DNA from: Azorhizobium sp965227945
GTDB taxonomy: Bacteria > Pseudomonadota > Alphaproteobacteria > Rhizobiales > Xanthobacteraceae
Length of the DNA: 64,000 nt
Reading direction: 5' to 3'
Assembly (NCBI GenBank): GCA_965227945.1
Contig: CBDDGQ010000006.1
Location: 1,488,001 to 1,552,000, forward strand
The notes beneath the pieces were generated by a model. It had not been told where the DNA came from, ran no database searches, and saw only the letters and a list, made by a program, of their open reading frames with translations. Below are positions 43,656 through 51,220 of this stretch, piece after piece (position 1 is the first letter of the stretch; the number at the start of each line of letters is the position of its first letter). Made by a program: the position numbers and the translations under genes.

Positions 43656-44747
43656 TCAGCGGAACAGGTGACGCAGGCCGGAGGGCTGGCAGCGCAGATA
43701 TTGCGGCGCCGCATGCACGCTGTCGCCCAGCGCCGCCGCCGCATGCCAGGGCCAGCGCGGGTCGTAGAGGATGCCGCGGGCCAAAGCGATGGCATCGGCC
43801 TCGCCTGCGGTGAGGATCTCTTCCGCCATGGCCGGCGCGGTGATGAGCCCCACCGCGATGGTCGGCAGGCCGGTCTCCGCCTTGATGCGGGCGGCGAACG
43901 GCACCTGATAGCCGGGGCTCACCGGGATCTGCTGCAAGGGCGAGAGCCCGCCGGAGGAGACGTGGATGGCATCCAGGCCGCGGTCCTTCAGCGCCTGGGC
44001 GAACACCACGGTCTGCTCCAGGTCCCAGCCGCCCTCCACCCAATCGGTCGCCGACACCCGCATGATCACCGGGATGGTGTCCGGCAGCGCCGCGCGCACC
44101 GCCTCGAACACCTCCAGCGGGAAGCGCATGCGGTTTTCCAGCGCGCCGCCATAGGCGTCGGTGCGGGCATTGGAGAGCGGCGACAGGAACTGGTGCAGCA
44201 GATAGCCATGGGCGCCATGGATCTCCACCGCGTCAAAGCCGATGCGCGCGGCGCGGCGGGCGGTGTCGGCGAACGCGGTCTTCACCCGCTCCAGGCCCGC
44301 GTCATCGAGCGCGATCGGGGCGATGTCCGCATTGCGGAACGGCAGAGCGGAGGGAGCATAGGGCACCCAGCCGCCGTCCGCCTCCGCCACCTGTCCATTG
44401 CCCTCCCACGGCACCTGCGAGGAGGCCTTGCGGCCCGCATGGCCCAGCTGGATGCCGAACTTGATGGGCGAATAGGCGCGGATGCGGGTGATCACATCCG
44501 CCAGCTTGGCCTCGGTGGCATCGGACCACAGGCCGAGGTCGCCCGGCGAGATCCGCGCTTCCGGCTCCACGCTGGTGGCCTCCAGGATCAGCAGCGACGC
44601 GCCGGAGAGCGCCAGATTGCCCAGATGGATCAGGTGCCAGTCGGCCGCGAGCCCGTCGGTGGCCGAATACTGGCACATGGGGGCAATGATGATGCGGTTC
44701 TCCAAAGCGAGCGGGCCGAGCTGGAGCGGGGAGAAGAGCTGAGACAT
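43656..44747 (-). CDS. Old-yellow-enzyme family NADH:flavin oxidoreductase (YqjM/XenA-like)
   Basis: 363 residues, FMN TIM barrel: LFSPLQLGPLALENRIIIAPMCQYSATDG (with the YqjM-type Cys in PMCQYS), FGIQLGHAGRKAS, GFDAVEIHGAHGYLLHQFLSPLSNARTDAYGGALENRMRFPLEV and AIALARGILYDPRWPW. Reduces activated C=C bonds using NAD(P)H; the thermophilic-like OYE subgroup is indicated by the QYS motif. Physiological substrate unknown; oxidative-stress or electrophile detoxification is common. Confidence 0.92.
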   Translation of the reverse strand: MSQLFSPLQLGPLALENRIIIAPMCQYSATDGLAADWHLIHLGNLALSGASLLILEATSVEPEARISPGDLGLWSDATEAKLADVITRIRAYSPIKFGIQLGHAGRKASSQVPWEGNGQVAEADGGWVPYAPSALPFRNADIAPIALDDAGLERVKTAFADTARRAARIGFDAVEIHGAHGYLLHQFLSPLSNARTDAYGGALENRMRFPLEVFEAVRAALPDTIPVIMRVSATDWVEGGWDLEQTVVFAQALKDRGLDAIHVSSGGLSPLQQIPVSPGYQVPFAARIKAETGLPTIAVGLITAPAMAEEILTAGEADAIALARGILYDPRWPWHAAAALGDSVHAAPQYLRCQPSGLRHLFR

Positions 44748-44941
44748 GCGGGAGCATCCGAGAGCGGGGCGGGACGTCCCCCTTCATACAGGAGCGCCCC
44801 CGGCAAAGGCAGAGGCCCGGAGCCGGAACGCACGCTCGTGATCGGGACGGCGCGCCGGCGGCGCATTTATTTCTGCCCCTGGGTGTCGGCGGCTGGGCGG
44901 GCGCGACGTTCTTGAAGCGACTGCAACCGGAGGCGACGCCC

Positions 44942-45373
44942 ATGTCCCAGATGATCTTTGTGAACCTGCCCGTGAGCGACCTGCCGCGGGCGGTCGCCTT
45001 CTACGAGGCCGTTGGCGCCACCCGGAACCCGCAGTTCAGCGATGACACCGCCGCCTGCATGGTGCTGTCGGGCGTCATCCACGTGATGCTGCTCACCCAC
45101 GCCAAGTTTCGCCAGTTCACGTCCAAGACCATCGTCGACGCCAAGACCCACTGCGAGGTGATGCTGTGCGTCTCCGCCGACAGCCGCGGGGCGGTGGATG
45201 AGCTGGTTGCCAAGGCCGCCGCCGGCGGCGGCGGCATCGATCCCACCGGCGTGCAGGATCACGGCTTCATGTATGGCCGGGGCTTCGAGGATCCGGACGG
45301 CCACATCTGGGAAGTGATGTGGATGGATCTCGCCGCCTTCCCCGCTGCCGCTCCCGCACCCGCCGAGGCCTGA
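44942..45373 (+). CDS. VOC/glyoxalase-fold protein
   Basis: 143-residue protein with two beta-alpha-beta-beta-beta repeats: IFVNLPVSDLPRAVAFYEAVGA at the start and GFEDPDGHIWEVMWMD at the end, in the VOC style. Resembles the lactoylglutathione-lyase-like group with LPVSDL/FMYGRGFEDPDGH. Metal ligand positions suggest a possible metal site, but enzyme activity cannot be stated. Followed 31 bp later by a second VOC gene, likely cotranscribed. Confidence 0.88.
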   Translation: MSQMIFVNLPVSDLPRAVAFYEAVGATRNPQFSDDTAACMVLSGVIHVMLLTHAKFRQFTSKTIVDAKTHCEVMLCVSADSRGAVDELVAKAAAGGGGIDPTGVQDHGFMYGRGFEDPDGHIWEVMWMDLAAFPAAAPAPAEA

Positions 45374-45404
45374 ACGACCCTCTGAGCTGAGAAAGGATCG
45401 CCCC

Positions 45405-45866
<462 letters not shown>

Positions 45867-45872
45867 GGACGG

Positions 45873-46814
45873 CTACTCCACCGTCCACTGGCACATGGCG
45901 AAGTCGGCGCGGCGCTGGCGCATGTCCAGATGCAGATGGTTGGCGTGGGAGCTGTCGGCGCCGGGGCCCAGCACGGTGCGAAACCGCGCGCAGGCGCTGG
46001 TCTTGACGGCGGCGCGGATCTCCCGCGTCGCCGCCTCCGCCTGCCACAAGGCGATCTGGCGCCCGTCGGCAAAGGTGAGGCCCAGCAGATCGAAGGCATT
46101 GCCGCTGGCATGCTCGCTGATCTGCGCGCCCTCCTGATTGTTGCGCGGGCGGCAGGCATGCCCGCCCACACCGGTGATCTTGGTGAGCGTGCTGCCGGCC
46201 GTCTTGGCGATGGGGGCGAGATCCTCGCGCACCCAGCGGGCGATCTCCACCGCCAGGGTGCAGCGCACGGTGATGGCGCTGTCCAGGGTCACGTCCGGCC
46301 CCGCCGCCTGATGCAGGTGGGAGAAGGTGACCGGCCCGGGAATGGCGCAGGCGCCGGTGGCCGGCGTCGCGTCCTCTTCGTCCGCCTTGGCCTCGCCGCC
46401 GAGCGCGGCGAACTCCGCCCGGCAGGCGGCGATGGCCGCCGCGTCGGGGGGCGGCGCGGTGGGTTCCGCGGGCGCGGCCGTCGGGGTGGCAGGTGCGGCC
46501 GCAGCCGGGGCCTCGGGGCGCGGCTGAGGCGCGGCGCCCGCGGTGGCGGGGGGGACGGCCAGCTCGGGGGGCCGCGGCATCGGCAGGGGCGCCGGGGGCA
46601 ACCGCGGCCGACGGGCGGTCCCCGTGCGTTGCGGACCGGGCGTGTGCGGACCGGGCGTGTGCGGGGCAGGCTTGGGCAAAGGGGCGGCGGTGCTGCGGGG
46701 CAGGGAGGCCGGCGGGAGGGGCGCGGCCGACAGGGGCGCCGTGGCGGCAAGCCACACCGCCGCCGCGCAGGCGCCGGCGAACCGGCGCGCCAGACGCCCC
46801 CCCGCCGTCCTCAT
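45873..46814 (-). CDS. Extensin-like C-terminal domain protein (peptidoglycan peptidase-type fold)
   Basis: 313 residues. A signal peptide (RRFAGACAAAVWLAATAPLSAAP) and about 100 Pro/Ala-rich residues precede an extensin-like C domain. The domain has AIPGPVTFSHLHQAAGPDV, ACRPRNNQEGAQISEHASGNAFDLLGLTF and SSHANHLHLDMRQ, whose His and Asp residues match a zinc site of LAS-type murein peptidases. The ATG overlaps the upstream transpeptidase stop (ATGA), so the two periplasmic wall enzymes are translationally coupled. Peptidase activity is inferred from fold resemblance. Confidence 0.85.
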   Translation of the reverse strand: MRTAGGRLARRFAGACAAAVWLAATAPLSAAPLPPASLPRSTAAPLPKPAPHTPGPHTPGPQRTGTARRPRLPPAPLPMPRPPELAVPPATAGAAPQPRPEAPAAAAPATPTAAPAEPTAPPPDAAAIAACRAEFAALGGEAKADEEDATPATGACAIPGPVTFSHLHQAAGPDVTLDSAITVRCTLAVEIARWVREDLAPIAKTAGSTLTKITGVGGHACRPRNNQEGAQISEHASGNAFDLLGLTFADGRQIALWQAEAATREIRAAVKTSACARFRTVLGPGADSSHANHLHLDMRQRRADFAMCQWTVE

Positions 46815-47872
46815 GCGGCGGGCTTTTCCACGAAGCGCACCAGCACGCCGGGCTTGACCAGCCCGGCCAGATCCTCCGCATCCCAATTGGTCATCCGCAC
46901 GCAGCCGTGCGAGGAGGTCTTGCTCACCTGCGAGGGCTCGGGCGTGCCGTGGATGCCGAAGGTGGGCTTGGACAAAGCGATCCACACCGAGCCCACCGGA
47001 TTGTTCGGCCCCGGCGCCAGGGCGAGGCGCTTGGTGTTGCGGCCCTGCTGAAAATTCTTCTTCGGATCATATTCATAGGGCGGGTCGCGCACCACGCGGG
47101 TGACCGTGTACTCGCCCTGCGGCGACGGGGTCTCGCTATTGCCGATGGTGACCGGATAGCTGGCCAGCACCACATCCCCCGCCCCATAGGCCACCAGCAT
47201 GCCGGTGGCCTTCATGGCCTCCAACCGCTCCACCGTCCCGGCGGGCGGGGCCCGCTGCACGGAGACGACCGCGAGCATGTCGCCTTCGCTGGTCAGCTTC
47301 GCCTTGGGGTTGAGCGCCTTGAGCAGGTCCTCGCTCATGTGGAAGCGCTCGGCGAACATCTCGGCGGCGGTCTTGTAGCCGAGGCGCTTCAGTTTTGCCT
47401 GCTGGGCATAATCATGCGGGATCTTGGGCACGAACTTGGTGGCGGCATCGGCCTTGGTCACCGCATAGGGCATGAGGATGTCGGTGGCGGTGGGCCCGCC
47501 CAGCGCCTGCCAGGTGGCGGCATCCAGGCGGTCGCCGTCGCCGAGCCCGTTCAGCCGGCGGAACTGGGCGATGGCCTTGCGGTAATTCTCCCCGTCCCGG
47601 CCATCGATCTCGCCGGGCGAGACAGTCTTGCGGGCCAGCAGCACCTGGGCCTTGACGATCACCGGATCGAGCTTGGCGGCGGCGGGCTTGGGCGCCGGCT
47701 TGGCCGGCTTCTTCCCGGGCTTGGGGGGCGCCTTCGGCGGCGCCTCGCCGGCGAAGCTGGCCTGGTTGACGTCCTGGGCGGTGAGGGCGAGGGCCGGCGC
47801 GGTGAGCGCCAGCAGCAGCGCCAGGGACCAGATCGGGAGGCGGGAGACAGGCATGAGCGTTCGATCCGGCAT
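46811..47872 (-). CDS. L,D-transpeptidase (YkuD) with signal peptide
   Basis: 353 residues: signal peptide (WSLALLLALTAPALAL), a Lys/Pro/Ala-rich spacer (PPKAPPKPGKKPAKPAPKPA), a peptidoglycan-binding-like helical region (YRKAIAQFRRLNGLGDGDRLDAATWQAL), a LysM-like stretch (FHMSEDLLKALNPKAK), and a YkuD domain. The catalytic motif is FGIHGTPEPSQVSKTSSHGCVRMTNWD (Cys in SHGC). It forms 3-3 cross-links or anchors outer-membrane proteins. Either ATG 47872 or 47854 may be the start; no clear ribosome-binding site decides. Confidence 0.92.
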   Translation of the reverse strand: MPDRTLMPVSRLPIWSLALLLALTAPALALTAQDVNQASFAGEAPPKAPPKPGKKPAKPAPKPAAAKLDPVIVKAQVLLARKTVSPGEIDGRDGENYRKAIAQFRRLNGLGDGDRLDAATWQALGGPTATDILMPYAVTKADAATKFVPKIPHDYAQQAKLKRLGYKTAAEMFAERFHMSEDLLKALNPKAKLTSEGDMLAVVSVQRAPPAGTVERLEAMKATGMLVAYGAGDVVLASYPVTIGNSETPSPQGEYTVTRVVRDPPYEYDPKKNFQQGRNTKRLALAPGPNNPVGSVWIALSKPTFGIHGTPEPSQVSKTSSHGCVRMTNWDAEDLAGLVKPGVLVRFVEKPAA

Positions 47873-47935
47873 GAGGGCCGGATGGTAACGACGGACGGGG
47901 GGCGTTGTTCCGGCGACCGGCGCCGGAGACGGCGG

Positions 47936-48256
47936 TTATTCGGAATAGGTCTGCTTCAGCCGCCGCACGGTGGCGATGTCGCGCTTGAGCACCTTCAGGG
48001 CTTCTTTCTCGTCCGCATTCAGCTTGCTCATGGGCACATGCTTGATGAGGACTTCTAGCGCCTCCTGGATATGGCCGATCTGCCGGCCATAGGACCCCAC
48101 CACCTTGAGCGCTTCGCGCTCCACCTGGGGGTTGGAGGTCTCGCCCATGTTGATGCTGAAGAGATTGTATTGCGAACCGGCCTGAAACCCGTTCAGCAGA
48201 TCGATGGGCTGCCACAGATACTGCGGCGCCAGGGAGAAGCTTGTGGTCTTGGTCAT
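47936..48256 (-). CDS. Small conserved protein of unknown function
   Basis: 106 residues, no signal or membrane segment. Begins MTKTTSFSLAPQYLWQPIDL and ends in a helical region with heptad-like spacing (IQEALEVLIKHVPMSKLNADEKEALKVLKRDIATVRRLKQTYSE). Composition and codon use look like a genuine gene. Function not recognised. Confidence 0.7.
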   Translation of the reverse strand: MTKTTSFSLAPQYLWQPIDLLNGFQAGSQYNLFSINMGETSNPQVEREALKVVGSYGRQIGHIQEALEVLIKHVPMSKLNADEKEALKVLKRDIATVRRLKQTYSE

Positions 48257-48337
48257 GGGTGCCCCCGGATTGTTCTGGGGCGAGACTAGGACCGGGGGCG
48301 AGGGTTGCATAGGTGGGGGTGGGCCAGAGCGGCGGCC

Positions 48338-48380
48338 GTTTCACCCCCCTCCCCTCCCTCCCCCGCAAGGGGGGAGGGGG
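48338..48380 (+). repeat. Solitary half of the C-rich hairpin repeat
   Basis: GTTTCACCCCCCTCCCC with a shortened spacer, then CCTCCCCC-GCAAG-GGGGGAGG. No inverted partner follows; it lies between two small minus-strand genes. Confidence 0.88.
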
Positions 48381-48508
48381 TGTGGCGCGCTGTCGGCGCG
48401 GGCCGGAATGATCCGGCGCGGCCCCGTTCCACGCCAACGGTGGGCGATGTCACAGGCCTGGTGAAGGGCATCGACGCAAGTCATCGCGCCGACACCCCCA
48501 CGCCATGC

Positions 48509-48943
48509 CTACTTCAGCGACAAAGCCAGTCCGCTCAGATCCAGGCTCACGATGGCGCCCGTCTGCTCGCCGCTCAGCTCCAGAACGGCGCCGTTCTGGT
48601 TGGTCAGGACGACCACCTGCGCGCCTTTCACGAGGGCGGCGCCGGCGCCGCCCTGGGCATAGACGCCAGAAATGTCGGACGCCCGGCGGATATTGCGGAC
48701 CTTGCCATGAAACCGCGTCTCGGACGCGCCGAAGGTGAAGCCATAGCTCAGCCCCCCGACGGAGAGCGGATATTTGCGGCCCTGGAACGTCAGCACGCCG
48801 TCGCCGGCGGATCCGCCGATGATGAACCCGGCCTTGTAGATCCGGATGTTGACGGTGCCGTCCGCGGCGTTCGCCATGGATATGCCGCCGACCAGCGCTG
48901 CCAATGCCAGCAGACCGACCCTGAGTACGGACAAGAGTTTCAT
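48509..48943 (-). CDS. Conserved exported protein of unknown function
   Basis: 144 residues: signal peptide (MKLLSVLRVGLLALAALVGGISMANA) and a glycine-rich beta domain (NIRIYKAGFIIGGSAGDGVLTFQGRKYPLSVGGLSYGFTFGASETRFHGKV then LTNQNGAVLELSGEQTGAIVSLDLSGLALSLK). It recalls exported lipid-binding-like proteins of alphaproteobacteria, but I cannot name a family. Probably periplasmic. Confidence 0.75.
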   Translation of the reverse strand: MKLLSVLRVGLLALAALVGGISMANAADGTVNIRIYKAGFIIGGSAGDGVLTFQGRKYPLSVGGLSYGFTFGASETRFHGKVRNIRRASDISGVYAQGGAGAALVKGAQVVVLTNQNGAVLELSGEQTGAIVSLDLSGLALSLK

Positions 48944-49313
48944 CGACGGGACCTCCCAAACTTGAGCGATGCGCTATGTTGCCATCGGTGGATAATGCTC
49001 AGTCTGGCGGTTCGTTCCGCGACAATCAACGGCGAGACGGTCACGCCGGCCGTGCCGTCATGCAGGTCATGGGGTGTGGAGTGTTGGGATCTGCGCGTAG
49101 GTACCGCGCGGATGTCTCCCTCGCGCCGGAAGCAGACCATATTACGTGCGTATTTGAACACCCGGTTTGGGGCCGGGGGCCGACCGTCTGCTCACCAAGT
49201 GGATGGCCGCCTCAGCGGACCTTCTGCAACGGATTTCGCGACGCAAGGGTAGGGACGGCGCGCCAGCGCCGAAGCCCTCCGCCCCTGTGAGTCCACCGTA
49301 ATTCCCACTTGTC
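48944..49313. other. Intergenic stretch before the AAA-DUF4435 gene
   Basis: 370 bp with no supported gene. The GC content starts to fall here. No repeat, inverted terminal sequence, tRNA or integrase remnant was recognised. It marks the 3' boundary of the low-GC gene that follows. Confidence 0.5.
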
Positions 49314-50936
49314 TCAGGGGCGAGGCGTCACTGTAGGTAACACGACGGCGAGTGCCGTGTGAAGCTCAGTGTTCTTATCCGATCTCAGCGCTCTGCCGAT
49401 GAACTCCTCAAGCGTCCTTTGTTGGTAACCGAGCAGCCTCGCTGCTTCAGCCAGTAACCCTTTGTTGTCGTAATAATAGAGAACTCTCTCGTATTCCTGC
49501 GCGGTGATCGCAGCACTGAGTGCGGACTTAATTTCTCCGAAGATTGTCGGCGGATCTATTCCTGCTACAGCAGCTTTGAACTCGGTGTCCAGATCGGCCG
49601 GATCGGTGCCGGTGAGGCCAATTCGTTTCATCGCCGCATCGATCCGCCGCTTTGTGTAGCGGATACAGATTGCATCGATCTGCTGATTGGCCTGCGTCAT
49701 TACGAAGACGCGCAGTGCATTCAGTCGCGATTGGGCGTCTCCGTCTGAAAACTGTAGCGCTTTCGCTAACGCCAAAAATACCCTCGGCAGAAGCAGCAGA
49801 TTCTCAACTTCCGAAACAGGAAGGCAGTAGACACCCTTCGCCTCGAAATAGGTGGCCTCACTGCTTGAACGTCCATCTCCGTCGACCAGACCAGCGCAAC
49901 CAACACGGTGCAGTTCCGAACGAGCAGCAAAGCTACTGACGGTGTGAATCACCTGGTCACATGAGCCGATAGGTATAACCGTGAAGTCGTTATATACCCG
50001 TCGGTACAAAGAGGAGTCGAGACTTCCTCCGTCTCCCTCCACGAATAGTACGGGGCGGCGGCTGCCGATGATGGTGGCGACCACATCGTCGGGTATCTCC
50101 GCGTTTTCTGGGACGAGCTCAATGTCCCACGCCTCGGTGGGCTCCTTCCGATAGCTACGAAGGGCGTACTTCGTAGCTGCGTGTCTGGAGCCTGCAAACT
50201 CCACATCGTGTGTAATATAGAGGAATGCACAATCGGCTCGCGCGGACTCGATCTCGTCCCACAGTTTCGCGAGGATGGACTTGTTGATGTGCAACTCGGG
50301 CTCGTCGAAGATCAGGAGTGTGTCGGGCTTAGCCAGCAGAGCCTGAGCGATCAGATAGAAGATGACGCGTTCGCCGTCGCTCATGTCCGAGGCGGAGTAT
50401 TCAGTCCCATCGGCAGTCTTCGTCTTGATATTGCCCCCGAGGACGACGAGTTCGCGGTGAGGGAGCACCCTCCCCCAGATCGCCTTTAGCTTATCGATCT
50501 TCGCCGCCGGGGGGTGGGGCTGGCTGCCCGGATTGGCCACTGCCTGCGTGCGGAACGCGACTGAGACGTCGTTGTTCTCGGCGTACAACGCCGAGAGGAC
50601 ATGGTCGAAATCATTCAGCAGAATGGTCTCGGGCTTCTGGCGCCAGCGGGTGAGCTCCTTATGCAGCCGCAGATCATCGTCCCGACCAAACCGAAGACGA
50701 TTCTGGGCAATCTCAAGGTTAGGAGGCACTACGTTTGGGTTGAGCGTCAATGATCTGTGGGCCGCAATCCGGTGCGTCTCCACGGTGCCGTTCGCGAAGT
50801 GCCGTTCAAGGTGCACGCCTAGACGTGTCTTGCCCGCTCCGTTCGCCCCAATGAAAACGACGCTTGACCCACTCTTGATCGAAATGGCAATCGAACCACT
50901 CGGCGTGATGACGGAAATAGTCGCGTCAATCGGCAT
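49314..50936 (-). CDS. AAA ATPase fused to DUF4435 (TOPRIM-like) domain; PARIS-like defence candidate
   Basis: 540 residues, two domains. Residues ~1-275 are an ABC/SMC-type AAA ATPase: Walker A GANGAGKT (30-37), signature-like MSDGER (~185-190), Walker B LLIFDEPELH (207-216), H-loop FLYITHD. Residues ~290-540 look like DUF4435, a TOPRIM-like nuclease: LFVEGDGGSLD (Glu300), GLVDGDG (Asp352, Asp354) and PVSEVENLLL (Glu376, Glu378). PARIS systems comprise an AAA protein (AriA) and a DUF4435 effector (AriB), sometimes fused; OLD-like nucleases are another relative. Positions 49441-49500 have 27 G+C of 60, well below neighbours, indicating transfer. An AT-rich TAATAT lies ~20 nt before the start. 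ATG 50948 is an alternative start. Confidence 0.82.
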   Translation of the reverse strand: MPIDATISVITPSGSIAISIKSGSSVVFIGANGAGKTRLGVHLERHFANGTVETHRIAAHRSLTLNPNVVPPNLEIAQNRLRFGRDDDLRLHKELTRWRQKPETILLNDFDHVLSALYAENNDVSVAFRTQAVANPGSQPHPPAAKIDKLKAIWGRVLPHRELVVLGGNIKTKTADGTEYSASDMSDGERVIFYLIAQALLAKPDTLLIFDEPELHINKSILAKLWDEIESARADCAFLYITHDVEFAGSRHAATKYALRSYRKEPTEAWDIELVPENAEIPDDVVATIIGSRRPVLFVEGDGGSLDSSLYRRVYNDFTVIPIGSCDQVIHTVSSFAARSELHRVGCAGLVDGDGRSSSEATYFEAKGVYCLPVSEVENLLLLPRVFLALAKALQFSDGDAQSRLNALRVFVMTQANQQIDAICIRYTKRRIDAAMKRIGLTGTDPADLDTEFKAAVAGIDPPTIFGEIKSALSAAITAQEYERVLYYYDNKGLLAEAARLLGYQQRTLEEFIGRALRSDKNTELHTALAVVLPTVTPRP

Positions 50937-51220
50937 GCATACCCCCATTTTCGTCGAACTCTATATTACGGAACATGCGTATCCGAGCCCTCAACGGCTT
51001 CGCCCGCCGCTGGTTCTCAGCACTCCGCTGTCTTCAGTCACTTGGCCGTCTCTCTCGTCCTACAGTAGCTTGCAACACCCGGCCATCGGAGATGGCACAG
51101 TGTTCGACGTGAACGAATGGCAGCTTCTGAGATCGTCGCTCGAAGTCTCAGACAGCGGCACTGGGGCGCAAAGGGGACGTCGCTAAAAGGGCAGTTGAGG
51201 GGCCGCCAAGGGGTCAGCCC

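Noticed and set aside
48305..49252. Plus-strand open frame across the 48.3-49.3 kb region
   Set aside because: It runs antisense to a signal-peptide protein and through a repeat half; no motif or plausible start.
49314..50936. Calling the AAA-DUF4435 gene a confirmed PARIS system
   Set aside because: Domain order fits, but the second domain is assigned by motif reading alone and no alignment was possible; kept as a candidate.
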